Positions 43,060-52,828 of a stretch of 53,075 bases of DNA are shown piece by piece. Source of the DNA: UBA4722 sp041690995 (lineage in GTDB: Bacteria > Pseudomonadota > Gammaproteobacteria > DSM-16500); NCBI GenBank assembly GCA_041690995.1, contig JBEPVM010000006.1:1-53075 (forward strand), written 5' to 3'. The notes under the pieces were generated by a model, which did no database searches, was not told the origin of the DNA, and saw only the letters and a program-made list of their open reading frames with translations. Position numbers and translations under genes: made by a program. The first letter of the stretch is position 1. Each line of letters starts with the position of its first letter.

Positions 43060-43829
43060 CTATTGTTTAATTCGTGCGCCCTACACAATCCTTGTAAACT
43101 TAAATCAGGTAATAGAACCGTAAATAGCGATTTTTCTTTATATAATTGTGCAAATCCACCTGAACCAATCACAGTCACTTGTTCTGAATGGAAGACTTCT
43201 TGTTGGAACCCAGCAATAATCTCTTTTAATGCCCCTAATTGACCATAATAAAGTCCAGATTGAATACTCTCGCGCGTAGAGCGTCCGATATAACTCGCTG
43301 GCATTTCAATATCTACATCCATTAATTTTGCGGTATTCTTTTTTAATGTTTCCATACTAAGCCGCATTCCAGGCAAAATAGTGCCGCCTAGATAATCACG
43401 TTTTTTAGTAATAGCACACACTGTCGTTGCAGTACCCATATCAATGATAATTAAATTTTGATTAGGAAAAGCATGCACAGCTCCAATCGCATTAGCAATA
43501 CGATCCGCGCCTACTTCATTCGGATTTTTATATTTGATATTAAGCCCTGTCTTAACACCTGCTTGTAAAACAAATAAAGGCACTTTGAAATAAAGTGATA
43601 TTGCATGACGAATAGTAAAATCATAACTCGGAACGACAGAGCATAAAGCCACTGCTGAAATTTTTTCAGGCGATAAATGGTTCGCGGATAAAATAGATAA
43701 TAAGAAAATACCAAATTGATCTGCAGTACCAATTAAATGTGTCGCATAACGAAAACGCGCGATTTGTTTATCTTTATCAAATACGCCACCTAATATGTGC
43801 GTGTTACCCATATCTAAACACAGCAGCAT
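43056..43829 (-). CDS. coaX: Type III pantothenate kinase CoaX
   Basis: CoaX phosphorylates pantothenate, the first step to coenzyme A. The 257 residues show the ASKHA-fold motifs DMGNTHILGGVF (phosphate 1), NEVGADRIANAIGA, IDMGTATTVCAI (phosphate 2) and GGTILPGMRLS. It lies 3 bases downstream of panD and is last in panB-panC-panD-coaX. Confidence 0.94.
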   Translation of the reverse strand: MLLCLDMGNTHILGGVFDKDKQIARFRYATHLIGTADQFGIFLLSILSANHLSPEKISAVALCSVVPSYDFTIRHAISLYFKVPLFVLQAGVKTGLNIKYKNPNEVGADRIANAIGAVHAFPNQNLIIIDMGTATTVCAITKKRDYLGGTILPGMRLSMETLKKNTAKLMDVDIEMPASYIGRSTRESIQSGLYYGQLGALKEIIAGFQQEVFHSEQVTVIGSGGFAQLYKEKSLFTVLLPDLSLQGLCRAHELNNS

Positions 43830-43832
43830 CGC

Positions 43833-44159
43833 TTAATGCTCCAAATCAACTATAATAGGCTCTAATGTTTCTTTTATATCAATCATTGCATAGGAGATAA
43901 TAAAAATTTTATCGCCAATTTCTGCTTTACGAGCAGCAGCACCATTTAAACAAAATACGCGGCTACCTGCTTTACCCTTAATGGCGTATGTTTCTAATCG
44001 CTCGCCATTATTTAGATTAACGACTTGTACTTTTTCATTTTCTCTAATATTAGCTTGCCTCATCATTTCTTCATCAATCGTAATTGAACCTACATAAAAT
44101 AATTCTTTTTGTGTGATTGTACCGTAAGCAATTTTAGATTTTAAAACCGTAATATACAT
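43833..44159 (-). CDS. panD: Aspartate 1-decarboxylase PanD
   Basis: It makes beta-alanine from aspartate using a pyruvoyl group made by self-cleavage. The self-processing site is YVGSITID (Gly-Ser). The 108 residues include KVQVVNLNNGERLETYAI and GAAARKAEIGDKIFIISYA. It is full length for an N-terminally compact PanD. It sits 2 bases after panC. Confidence 0.94.
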   Translation of the reverse strand: MYITVLKSKIAYGTITQKELFYVGSITIDEEMMRQANIRENEKVQVVNLNNGERLETYAIKGKAGSRVFCLNGAAARKAEIGDKIFIISYAMIDIKETLEPIIVDLEH

Positions 44160-44161
44160 AG

Positions 44162-44941
44162 TTAATGACCTGTTTTTCTAATTCTTTTTAAAGAAATATT
44201 ATCAATTAGTCGAACGCCGCCTATCCAAACAGCGCCTAAACGCCGTTGCCATTGTTCAGTAATATAATCAACAGCAATACCCTGTTCAATCAATCTTTCA
44301 GTAATATCTTCATAGTCAGGCGTATTTTTTAATAATTCAGCAAAAAAAGCGGCTTTTTTTCTTTGCTCCGTATCTAATCGAGAGTTCCGTGAACTGAGTG
44401 CGATACCCTCTTCATCTCGCACTGTTTTGCACCCAACAATTTCTGTTGGTAAAAAGAACGCGTTGGCCATATTTTTTATTAAGATGAGTTGTTGATAATC
44501 TTTTTCGCCAAAATAAGCACGTGAAGCCTGTGCTAAATTCAATAATTTTAAAACAACTGTCAACATGCCATTAAAATGCCCTGGGCGAAATACGCCTTCT
44601 AATTCTTTTGAAATTTTATTTTCAGTGAGGTGATAATGATCATAGAAAGGATATATTTCTTTTGGTATAGGCAATAATAAATAGTCAACAGAATGGGCTT
44701 CAAGCATCGCTGTATCTTGCTCGATTGTTCTCGGATAATTTTCAAAATCCTGTTTGTCATTAAACTGCTTTGGATTAACAAAAATACTCACTATTGTTAT
44801 TTCGTTTTCCATACATGAGCGCTGACAAAGACTTAAGTGACCCGCATGGATATTCCCCATCGTAGGTACAAAACCTATTGATTTTCGTGCCAGTGTTTTT
44901 CTTATAGTTTTCCATTCATCAAGACTAGTAACAATGTTCAT
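44162..44941 (-). CDS. panC: Pantothenate synthetase PanC
   Basis: It joins pantoate and beta-alanine with ATP. The 259 residues carry FVPTMGNIHAGHLSL (HIGH-like), VSIFVNPKQF, FGEKDYQQLILIKNM and RDEEGIALSSRNSRL. It overlaps panB by 17 bases and adjoins panD. Confidence 0.94.
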   Translation of the reverse strand: MNIVTSLDEWKTIRKTLARKSIGFVPTMGNIHAGHLSLCQRSCMENEITIVSIFVNPKQFNDKQDFENYPRTIEQDTAMLEAHSVDYLLLPIPKEIYPFYDHYHLTENKISKELEGVFRPGHFNGMLTVVLKLLNLAQASRAYFGEKDYQQLILIKNMANAFFLPTEIVGCKTVRDEEGIALSSRNSRLDTEQRKKAAFFAELLKNTPDYEDITERLIEQGIAVDYITEQWQRRLGAVWIGGVRLIDNISLKRIRKTGH

Positions 44942-45710
44942 GTTCTGGAAACTCTTCTTGATTAATTGCTTGTATATAACGAGCTATGCTTTGTTGCATT
45001 TGCTCACTACCATTCATGAATGCTTGAACAAATTTAGGTTTAAAATTCATTGTTAACCCTAATAAATCTTGTAACACTAATACTTGTCCATTGGTGTGGG
45101 GTCCTGCACCAATACCAATCGTTGGAATTTTTAAACTTTCTGTTATTTCTTTTGCTAATAGAGAAGGAACGCATTCTAATACAATCGCAAAACAACCCGC
45201 TTCTTGTAATAATAATGCTTCTTGCTTCAAATGTGAGGCGCTTGTTTCTGTTTTACCTTGTACTTTGTAGCCACCTAATTGATGGATTAATTGAGGAGTA
45301 AGACCAATATGCCCCATGACGGGAATACCAGACTCTGTCACCTGTTGAATGAATTCAAGATTACCTGCACTGCCTTCTAATTTAATCGAATGCGCACCTG
45401 CTTGCATTAATTTTTGGACCACTGCCATGTTTTTAGATTTTGATTGGCGATAACTTAAAAATGGCATATCACCAATAATGAATTTATCACTCGTTCCACG
45501 GCTAACTGCAGCAATATGGTAACACATCATGTCCACTGTGGCTGCCAAGGTATTTTTGAACCCGTGCATCACCATAGATACCGAATCCCCCACTAACAAA
45601 CAGTCAATGGCAGTCTTATCTAAAATCTGTGCGCTGGTATAATCGTAGCAGGTGACCATACTGATCTTATGGCCTTGTTCTTTTTTCTTATAAAAATCAA
45701 ATATATTCAT
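44925..45710 (-). CDS. panB: Ketopantoate hydroxymethyltransferase PanB
   Basis: It makes ketopantoate from ketoisovalerate and methylene-tetrahydrofolate. The 261 residues have KISMVTCYDYTSAQIL, DSVSMVMHGFKNT, DMPFLSY, HIGLTPQ and IPTIGIGAGPHTNGQ. I put the start at 45710 (MNIFDFYKKK), where the family begins; the longer frame adds 12 residues. It is first in panB-panC-panD-coaX. The next step, ketopantoate reduction, is probably done by the PanG-like gene. Confidence 0.95.
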   Translation of the reverse strand: MNIFDFYKKKEQGHKISMVTCYDYTSAQILDKTAIDCLLVGDSVSMVMHGFKNTLAATVDMMCYHIAAVSRGTSDKFIIGDMPFLSYRQSKSKNMAVVQKLMQAGAHSIKLEGSAGNLEFIQQVTESGIPVMGHIGLTPQLIHQLGGYKVQGKTETSASHLKQEALLLQEAGCFAIVLECVPSLLAKEITESLKIPTIGIGAGPHTNGQVLVLQDLLGLTMNFKPKFVQAFMNGSEQMQQSIARYIQAINQEEFPEHEHCY

Positions 45711-45842
45711 TGCATCACTCTTTGTATGTCTCTGCCTGTAAGTCAAATCCTATTAGGTCAAATCATTGGCTAATCTACTCCAGGATAGTGTAGAGGTCAA
45801 GCAGGGTGTATACTACGCAGCAATTATATAAGGAGAGTCAGT

Positions 45843-46481
45843 ATGGTGGCGCCTTCGCTATTACAATTGCCTAATGACGCAAAAAAATTATTATTACATT
45901 CTTGCTGTGCGCCTTGCTCGGGCGAAGTCATGCAGCGTTTAGTGGACTCAGGTATAGACTATACTATTTATTTTTATAATCCGAATATCCACCCTCTCAA
46001 AGAATATGAACTCCGTAAAAATGAAAATATTCGATTTGCCGAAAAAAATAATGTGCCATTTATTGATGGCGATTATGATCGCGATGAATGGTTTAAACGT
46101 GCCAAAGGTATGGAATTTGAACCCGAACGCGGTATTCGTTGCACAATGTGTTTTGATATGCGCTTTCAGCGCACAGCATTATATGCACACGAAAATGGTT
46201 TCACCATTTTCTCTAGTTCATTAGGCATTTCGCGCTGGAAAAACATGGAGCAAATTAATGACTGTGGCACACGTGCCGCGTCACATTATCCTAACATGAC
46301 CTATTGGACCTTTAATTGGCGAAAAGAAGGGGGTTCACAACGCATGATAGAAATTTCTAAACAAGAAAATTTTTATCAACAAGAATATTGCGGCTGTGTT
46401 TATTCGCTACGGGATACCAATCGCTGGCGCTTAGAAAATGATCGAGAACGCATTGAAATTGGAACTAAGTATTATCAGTAA
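45843..46481 (+). CDS. queH: Epoxyqueuosine reductase QueH
   Basis: QueH converts epoxyqueuosine to queuosine in tRNA and is the non-cobalamin replacement for QueG. The 212 residues hold HSCCAPCSGEV, IYFYNPNIHP, YDRDEWF, RCTMCFDMRF, SLGISRWKN, and CGCVYSLRDTN, with the Cys pairs that bind an iron-sulfur cluster and a second metal. AGGAGAG precedes the start. queC is at the other end of this region. Confidence 0.93.
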   Translation: MVAPSLLQLPNDAKKLLLHSCCAPCSGEVMQRLVDSGIDYTIYFYNPNIHPLKEYELRKNENIRFAEKNNVPFIDGDYDRDEWFKRAKGMEFEPERGIRCTMCFDMRFQRTALYAHENGFTIFSSSLGISRWKNMEQINDCGTRAASHYPNMTYWTFNWRKEGGSQRMIEISKQENFYQQEYCGCVYSLRDTNRWRLENDRERIEIGTKYYQ

Positions 46482-47400
46482 TTAAATTTTTCTTCAAAAT
46501 CGAAGAAGGTACGCCACGCACCTCCCTTACAATCCCTATTTTTTCAAATAATTTAAGAAGATAATACGTTATATCAATTTCCCACCAGAGGAATCCTTGT
46601 CTGGCTGCTGCCGGATAATGATGATGATTATTATGCCAACCTTCGCCTAATGTTAAGATAGCCAGAAAAATATTGTTTCGACTGGTATCATCCGTGTGGT
46701 AGCGACGCCGGCCAAATTGGTGGGATAAAGAATTAATAGAGACGGTGGTATGAAAGACAGCAATGGTTGAAATACTAAATCCCCATACAAACATCTGTAA
46801 ACCACTTGTTCCCAGGGAAGGCTTTACATGCTGAAGCAATACACCCGTTAAAAAAAGCAATATACCCAATATCAATGGAACAATATTGTCAAACCGGTCT
46901 AAAAAAACTAATTCTGGAAATTTTGAAAAATCTTTAATGCGCTCTGGGTTATAATAATAATTTTTCTCCGACATAAACCAACCCAAATGACTCCACCAAA
47001 AGCCATGATGTAAAGGTGAATGCGCGTCTGATTCCTGATCAGCGCATAGATGATGTTGCCGATGATGCGCTGCCCACCACAGAGGACCCCTCTGAGCAGC
47101 ACTTAACCCAAGAATAGCGAATATCATTTGCCAAAAACGGTTCGTTTTAAACGTACGATGTGAAAAATACCGATGATAGAACGCACCGATAGAAAATACT
47201 CGTAAGAAATACAACCCCAATGCAACACTCAATGCCACCCAGCTAAAGCCCACCCAAATAACTAACAAGCAAGACAAATTAAGCGCTATAAAGGGCAATG
47301 TTCTTACCCAGTCCACTTTATTAGGAAGGCATTCTACGCTACTATGGTAAAGATTAGTGGTAATGAACCATCGAACCAGAGATTGGTAAATTTCTTTCAT
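46465..47400 (-). CDS. Acyl-CoA/delta-9 fatty-acid desaturase
   Basis: A 311-residue membrane di-iron desaturase. It has the three His boxes HRYFSH, HRQHH and HNNHHH, and four hydrophobic segments around them. SDAHSPLHHGFWWSH is typical of stearoyl-CoA-type desaturases. It would make unsaturated fatty acids. Its end overlaps queH by 17 bases, convergently. Confidence 0.9.
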   Translation of the reverse strand: MKEIYQSLVRWFITTNLYHSSVECLPNKVDWVRTLPFIALNLSCLLVIWVGFSWVALSVALGLYFLRVFSIGAFYHRYFSHRTFKTNRFWQMIFAILGLSAAQRGPLWWAAHHRQHHLCADQESDAHSPLHHGFWWSHLGWFMSEKNYYYNPERIKDFSKFPELVFLDRFDNIVPLILGILLFLTGVLLQHVKPSLGTSGLQMFVWGFSISTIAVFHTTVSINSLSHQFGRRRYHTDDTSRNNIFLAILTLGEGWHNNHHHYPAAARQGFLWWEIDITYYLLKLFEKIGIVREVRGVPSSILKKNLITDNT

Positions 47401-47495
47401 TAAAACTGTATTCCACTATAAATAAACTGACAACGAGCATTTTAACTTAGTTTGTTTGGGATAGACAGTAAATTTACGACAGGCTACATAATTTT

Positions 47496-49448
47496 ATGGC
47501 AATGCTTAAAAAGTTAAGACATTATATCATTGGTGATCCCCTCAACCCGTTTAGCCCCAATATTCTTAGACACGTCTCACTGGTTGCATTTTTAGCCTGG
47601 GTTGGGCTTGGTGCAGATGGCCTATCCTCTTCTTGTTATGGTCCTGAAGAAGCCTTTATCGCACTTGGCGCACACACTCATCTTGCCCTCTATGTTGCGC
47701 TCGCTATGGCAATCACTGTTTTCGTTATTTCTTTGGGTTATAACCAAGTTATTGAGCTATTTCCGAGCGGTGGCGGCGGTTATAAAGTCGCCACACAACT
47801 ACTCGGCCCCTATATTGGCCTTATTTCAGGCGCAGCACTTATCGTTGATTATGTACTCACGATCGCTGTTTCTACAGCCAGTGGGATGGATGCCATATTC
47901 AGTTTTTTACCCCATACACTCTTACGTCATAAATTACTTGCTGAGGCGATCGTCATTATTTTATTACTGGTTATTAATATGCGAGGTATGAAAGAATCCA
48001 TTAAAATATTACTGCCCATTTTTGTGGGATTTATTATTATACACTTTGGTTTAATTACGTATGGCATTATTAATCACAGTAAAGGGTTACTCGTTATTAT
48101 TCCAAACACGATTGCTGAAACAAAAAATGCAACCTCGCTATTAGGATGGTTTCCATTACTCGCGCTGACATTACATGCTTATTCATTAGGTAGCGGAACC
48201 TATACAGGTCTCGAAGCAGTCTCAAATAATGTAAATCGTTTAAGTGAACCACGTGTTCGCACTGGCAAATGGACCATGTTTTATATGGCTATTTCATTAA
48301 GCTTTATGGCGGCTGGCATTATTGTACTTTATCTACTCTGGGATGCGCAGCCCCTACACGGAAAAACACTGAATGCTGTTGTCTTCCATGCTATTTTAGG
48401 CGATTCTGGATTGGGAAAAATACTTTTATATATCACACTTATTTTAGAAGCAGGGTTATTGTTTGTCGCTGCCAATACTGGCTTTTTAGGCGGACCCGCC
48501 GTATTAGCTAATATGGCATTGGGCAATTGGGTTCCGAATCGCTTCCGCCTTCTTTCATCACGGCTTGTAATTCAAAACGGGCTTATTTTATTTGGTATCT
48601 CCGCACTCATTCTTTTACTTTGGAGTCATGGACGCGTTGCGTGGCTTGTTATTTTGTATAGTATCAATGTGTTTGTTACTTTTTCTTTATCCTTATTAGG
48701 GCTTTGTGTTTATTGGGCAAAACACCGAGGAGCTGCATCACGATATTGGCCATGGCGACTCCTGCTTTCATTGTTTGCTTTTATTATTACCTCGAGTATT
48801 CTATTCGTCACGCTTTCTTCAAAATTTGAATCGGGTGGCTGGGTCACTGTACTCATCACCTGTGCTGTCATTACACTTTGCCTAATGATTAATAAACACT
48901 ACAACTTAGTTAATAAAAAACTAGCGCGTCTTGATACGCAATTGAAACAACCGGTATTTGAAAAAAATTTACATTTAATGACACTTGATCCCGAACAACC
49001 CACGGCTGTTATTCTCGTTGGGAAAAGCCAAAGTATAGGCATGCATACTTTATTGTGCGTTTTAAGAATTTTTCCTCGGCATTTTAAAAATTTTATTTTT
49101 CTAAGCATTGGCATTGTAGACGTTGAAAGTTTTACAGGCGACATTGCATTAGAACAAATGCGACACCAAGTGACCGATACTTTAACTTATTTTGTCCAAT
49201 ACTGTCAGCAATATGGTATCGCGGCAGAAAGTTATGCCGATTACGGTCCTGATACCGTTGAAAAGCTCACGAAATTGGCTGAAGAAGTGGGGAAGAAATA
49301 TCCCAATTGCCTTTTTTTCGCGAGCAAGCTTATCTTTGAACATGATAATTGGATTACCCGCCTGTTGCACAATGAAACACCCACAACGTTACAAAGACAA
49401 TTACATTTACAAGGCAAAGAATTAGTGATTTTGCCGATGAAAATATAA
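47496..49448 (+). CDS. APC-superfamily permease (amino-acid/potassium transporter-like)
   Basis: A 650-residue protein with about 12 membrane helices (residues 25-480), starting GADGLSSSCYGPEEAF, a pattern shared by amino-acid permeases and KimA-type potassium importers. EAVSNNVN and GLGKILLYITLILEA follow. The last 170 residues are soluble, resembling the cytoplasmic domain of KimA-like proteins. The substrate is unknown; potassium or an amino acid is inferred. Confidence 0.8.
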   Translation: MAMLKKLRHYIIGDPLNPFSPNILRHVSLVAFLAWVGLGADGLSSSCYGPEEAFIALGAHTHLALYVALAMAITVFVISLGYNQVIELFPSGGGGYKVATQLLGPYIGLISGAALIVDYVLTIAVSTASGMDAIFSFLPHTLLRHKLLAEAIVIILLLVINMRGMKESIKILLPIFVGFIIIHFGLITYGIINHSKGLLVIIPNTIAETKNATSLLGWFPLLALTLHAYSLGSGTYTGLEAVSNNVNRLSEPRVRTGKWTMFYMAISLSFMAAGIIVLYLLWDAQPLHGKTLNAVVFHAILGDSGLGKILLYITLILEAGLLFVAANTGFLGGPAVLANMALGNWVPNRFRLLSSRLVIQNGLILFGISALILLLWSHGRVAWLVILYSINVFVTFSLSLLGLCVYWAKHRGAASRYWPWRLLLSLFAFIITSSILFVTLSSKFESGGWVTVLITCAVITLCLMINKHYNLVNKKLARLDTQLKQPVFEKNLHLMTLDPEQPTAVILVGKSQSIGMHTLLCVLRIFPRHFKNFIFLSIGIVDVESFTGDIALEQMRHQVTDTLTYFVQYCQQYGIAAESYADYGPDTVEKLTKLAEEVGKKYPNCLFFASKLIFEHDNWITRLLHNETPTTLQRQLHLQGKELVILPMKI

Positions 49449-49482
49449 TCATATTATTAACTGTTAATAACTAAGGATCCCT

Positions 49483-51054
49483 ATGAAAACTGAACGCAAA
49501 GTCACTCTTGAAAAAAACAAACGCTTTTCTCAATGCGCCTTTTGGCGAATGCAGCGCGATTACTTCGATAAAGAAGGGATCAACGCTTGGACTAATCAAG
49601 TGCCTTTTTATATTACCAGCAATCCATATATTGCTGCCTCTTATGCAAAGATTGTCCTGGCATTTATGCGTGACTGGCTCAAAACACACCCTGAAAATAA
49701 AGATCAACCCTTCTACATTTTAGAGTTAGGCACAGGCTCTGGACGTTTTAGTTATTATTTTGTTAAAACATTAATCGAATTACTCGACAGCTCAAAACAA
49801 CAAGATATTAAATTTGTCTATATCATGAGCGATTTTACCAAACACAATGTCAAATATTGGGAAGATCATCCCGCATTAAAACCCTATATCGAAAAAGGGA
49901 TTATTGATTTCGCTCTTTATGACATGGAAACCGAACGACCCATTCATTTAATTCACAAAAATGTATCCCTATCCCCTGAATTACTGATTAATCCTCTGAC
50001 TATTTTTGCAAATTACATTTTTGATACCATTTCACATGACGCATTCACAGTACACGAAAATAAATTATATGAATTATTATTTAGCTTACAGACTCCCGAG
50101 TCTAACATCGAGCATAATCGCGCTATTTCTATGGAAAAGATTAGTGTTGACTATCACATTAATGAAATTAAAAATGCCTATTACAATGATCCACATTTAG
50201 ATGCGGTTATAAATCATTATAAAGAAGCATTACACACAACCAGTTTTTTAATTCCTATCGGGTCTATTCATGCTATTAAATTTTTAAAAAAACTCTCTCG
50301 TGATCAGTTAATGATTTTATCAACAGACAAAGGATACACTTCAATAAAACAACTGGACAACTTGGGCCACCCCTCTATTTCTTTTCATGGCAGTTTTTCT
50401 ATGATGGTTAATTTCCATGCAATAGCAAGCTATTTTACCCATAGTGGCGGCGATGCTTTCCTACAGACACCGCGCAGAGGCATTCGGACATCTGTCTTTA
50501 CGAGCGGATTCAAATTAGAAGAGGTTCCTGACGCAAAAACCGCAGTCATAGAATGGGTTGAGAGAATGAGTCCATCGCATTATTTCACCTTACATAGCCG
50601 CGTGCGCGATCATTTCAATGATTATGACTTAGATACACTAGCTGCACATATGGAGTTCACAAACTGGGATCCGCATATTTATTTAAAGATAAGTGCCAAA
50701 ATAGCCTCGCTTATTCCGAATGCAAATCCAGAAACAATAGAGTTCATTTCGAAAAATATGACTCGATTGGCAGCTAATTATTATCAAATGCCAAAAATAG
50801 AATGCATTTTATTTGAAATAGGAGTTTTTTTTCACGCTACGAAGGATTATAATCAGGCATTAAATTATTATAAGCAAGCCCGCCCCTACGTGGGTGAGCA
50901 GTTTGGGTTATTTTATAATATAGCGCTATGCGAACATTATTTAAGTAACCATGCCGATGCATTAGTACATTTTAAGCATGCGCTGTCATTGGATCCAAGC
51001 TCTCAAGAAACTGTGGAATGGATCACATTAACAGAAAACGCATTATCAACGTAA
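49483..51054 (+). CDS. SAM-dependent methyltransferase-like protein with TPR tail (MidA/NDUFAF7-like fold)
   Basis: A 523-residue protein. LELGTGSGRFSYYFVKTL (about residues 80-97) is a SAM-binding motif, and FANYIFDTISHDAFTV echoes the MidA/NDUFAF7 catalytic region. The C-terminal part has TPR-like helices (about 435-515, DYNQALNYYKQARPYV and NHADALVHFKHALSLDP). The combination is not one I can name. It is 22 bases upstream of the response-regulator gene, so the two may be cotranscribed. Confidence 0.65.
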   Translation: MKTERKVTLEKNKRFSQCAFWRMQRDYFDKEGINAWTNQVPFYITSNPYIAASYAKIVLAFMRDWLKTHPENKDQPFYILELGTGSGRFSYYFVKTLIELLDSSKQQDIKFVYIMSDFTKHNVKYWEDHPALKPYIEKGIIDFALYDMETERPIHLIHKNVSLSPELLINPLTIFANYIFDTISHDAFTVHENKLYELLFSLQTPESNIEHNRAISMEKISVDYHINEIKNAYYNDPHLDAVINHYKEALHTTSFLIPIGSIHAIKFLKKLSRDQLMILSTDKGYTSIKQLDNLGHPSISFHGSFSMMVNFHAIASYFTHSGGDAFLQTPRRGIRTSVFTSGFKLEEVPDAKTAVIEWVERMSPSHYFTLHSRVRDHFNDYDLDTLAAHMEFTNWDPHIYLKISAKIASLIPNANPETIEFISKNMTRLAANYYQMPKIECILFEIGVFFHATKDYNQALNYYKQARPYVGEQFGLFYNIALCEHYLSNHADALVHFKHALSLDPSSQETVEWITLTENALST

Positions 51055-51076
51055 ACTTATAGGAGGATTTTCCAGC

Positions 51077-51715
51077 TTGACAACTATTTTACTTGCGGAC
51101 GACCATGAAATTTCTCTCGCTGGGATTAAGAATGCCCTGGAAGCAATGTCCGAAATAAAAATCGTAGGCGAAGCAACTAACGGATTAAGCGCTATCCAAC
51201 TTGCAAAGGAACTTAACCCAGATATTATTTTCATGGATATTTTAATGCCAAAGATAGATGGCATTGAAGCCACACGAAGAATACTTCGTTTTAATCCTAA
51301 GATTAAAATTATTATTCTTAGCATTTTCGAACAGAATCCCTATCCTGCCCGTTTGTTAGAAGCAGGCGTATCAGGTTATCTTCCGAAAAATTGCACAGCG
51401 AATGAAATCGTCATGGCAGTCAAAAGCGTCTTAAGAAAAAATCGCTATTTGAATCCTGTTATTGCCAGACAGCTTATAGAAGATGGTAACCAAACACAGC
51501 GCTCTTCTTTTAATCTTCTATCATTACGAGAATTCCAAGTTGCCTTGATGCTTATTGAAGGGAAAACAATACAACTTATTTCTCGTGCATTGGGGATTAA
51601 ACCCAAAACTGTAGCAGATCATCGTTATGAAATATTCAGGAAGTGTAACGTAGCCAATGACGTAGAATTCATTCTGTTAGCATGGCAGACACATCAACTA
51701 TTAGGTTTTAACTAA
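51077..51715 (+). CDS. NarL/FixJ-family response regulator (GacA/UvrY/LetA-like)
   Basis: A 212-residue two-domain regulator. The receiver has Asp8-Asp9 (LLADDHEI), phospho-acceptor Asp54 in FMDILMP, and Lys in SGYLPKN. The LuxR HTH is LSLREFQVALMLIEGKTIQLISRALGIKPKTVADHRYEIFRKC. It uses a TTG start with AGGAGG ten bases upstream. LetA is the homologous master regulator of virulence in Legionella; a similar role is possible. The kinase gene is not adjacent. Confidence 0.85.
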   Translation: MTTILLADDHEISLAGIKNALEAMSEIKIVGEATNGLSAIQLAKELNPDIIFMDILMPKIDGIEATRRILRFNPKIKIIILSIFEQNPYPARLLEAGVSGYLPKNCTANEIVMAVKSVLRKNRYLNPVIARQLIEDGNQTQRSSFNLLSLREFQVALMLIEGKTIQLISRALGIKPKTVADHRYEIFRKCNVANDVEFILLAWQTHQLLGFN

Positions 51716-51846
51716 TATAAATCAACCCATTACCCTTTAAATAATAATTACGGAGTGAGGTTCCATTATTCATAATTTGTGGTACACTATCTCTCGCTGC
51801 AAATTGTTTTGTAGCATTTTTTTACTTTAATAAAGGTTATTAGATT

Positions 51847-52059
51847 ATGGCAAAACGTGAACAAGGTACAGTTAAATGGTTCGATAGCGGAAAAGGATTT
51901 GGTTTTATTGCAAGAGAACACGGTGAGGATGTATTTGTACATTTCCGCGCTATTCGTGGCGATGGATACCGTTCTTTAGAAGAAGGTCAACGTGTTGAAT
52001 TCGACGTCACACAAGGCCAGAAAGGACCTCAAGCTGAAGATGTTGCTGTTGTTGAGTAA
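51847..52059 (+). CDS. Cold-shock domain protein (copy 2)
   Basis: A 70-residue CspA-family protein with KGFGFIARE (RNP1), EDVFVHF (RNP2) and the same long C-terminal FDVTQGQKGPQAEDV as the copy at 32399. The long leader before the start (TTTTTTTACTTTAATAAAGG) may carry cold-shock control. Confidence 0.93.
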   Translation: MAKREQGTVKWFDSGKGFGFIAREHGEDVFVHFRAIRGDGYRSLEEGQRVEFDVTQGQKGPQAEDVAVVE

Positions 52060-52085
52060 TAAATCATCGCAAGTTGATTTATTTT
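52060..52085 (+). terminator. Hairpin directly after cold-shock gene
   Basis: TAAATCA (52060-52066) pairs with TGATTTA (52075-52081), followed by TTTTC. It is weak and AT-rich but directly downstream of the stop. Confidence 0.4.
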
Positions 52086-52101
52086 CTATATAGCATGAGA
52101 A

Positions 52102-52129
52102 GAGGGAGTGATAACACTCCCCTTTTTTT
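52102..52129. terminator. Bidirectional intrinsic terminator between cspA-like gene and queC
   Basis: GGGAGTG (52104-52110), loop ATAA, CACTCCC (52115-52121), then seven T on the plus strand. On the minus strand the same stem is followed by TCTTCTC. It ends the convergent cold-shock and queC transcripts. Confidence 0.85.
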
Positions 52130-52138
52130 AGATAGAAT

Positions 52139-52828
52139 TCAGCTATAAGGTAGATAGTACTGCGTTGGATCTAAAGCTCCCGCCTCAGAAAATCCTTTTT
52201 TACGATAAATACAACTGTCACAAGAACCACAAGAACGTCCATGCTCATCTAAACGATAACAAGACACAGTTAACCTATAATCAACTCCAAGTGCTAAACC
52301 TGTTTGGATAATCTCGCACTTACTCAATAACAATAATGGCGCATGAATCGTCAGCCGCCTGCCTTCAATCCCTGCTTTAGTAGCTAAATTAGCCATTTCC
52401 TCAAAAGAGCGTAAATAATCAGGACGACAATCAGGGTAGCCCGAATAATCTAAACTATTTGCTCCTATAAAAATATCAGAAGCGTTTATAATCTCAGCCC
52501 ATGCCATCGCCATACTTAAAAAAATAGTATTACGCGCAGGAACATAAGTATTGGGGACCGTATCATTATTTGGATAATCATGAACAGGTATTCGATCATC
52601 TGTCAACGCAGAAGCCCCTAATTCACCTAAGGCTGTCAACGAAATAAATTTATGTGCTTGTACCCCCATCATGGTTGCAATACGCTCTGCTGCTATTAAT
52701 TCTGCTTTATGTTTTTGGCCATAATCAAAGCTCAATGCATACAGCAGAAACCCCTGATTTTTTGCTATCGCCAAACACGTTGTCGAATCCAGGCCGCCAG
52801 AGAATAAAATAATTGCTTTTTTTTGCAT
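52139..52828 (-). CDS. queC: 7-cyano-7-deazaguanine synthase QueC
   Basis: QueC converts carboxydeazaguanine to preQ0 with ATP and ammonia, in queuosine synthesis. The 229 residues have the P-loop-like SGGLDSTTCLAI, PNTYVPARNTIFLS, DYSGYPDCR, and the zinc Cys set SCYR...CGSCDSCIYRKKGF. With queH at 45843 the window holds two steps of the pathway; the remaining genes are not here. Confidence 0.95.
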   Translation of the reverse strand: MQKKAIILFSGGLDSTTCLAIAKNQGFLLYALSFDYGQKHKAELIAAERIATMMGVQAHKFISLTALGELGASALTDDRIPVHDYPNNDTVPNTYVPARNTIFLSMAMAWAEIINASDIFIGANSLDYSGYPDCRPDYLRSFEEMANLATKAGIEGRRLTIHAPLLLLSKCEIIQTGLALGVDYRLTVSCYRLDEHGRSCGSCDSCIYRKKGFSEAGALDPTQYYLPYS

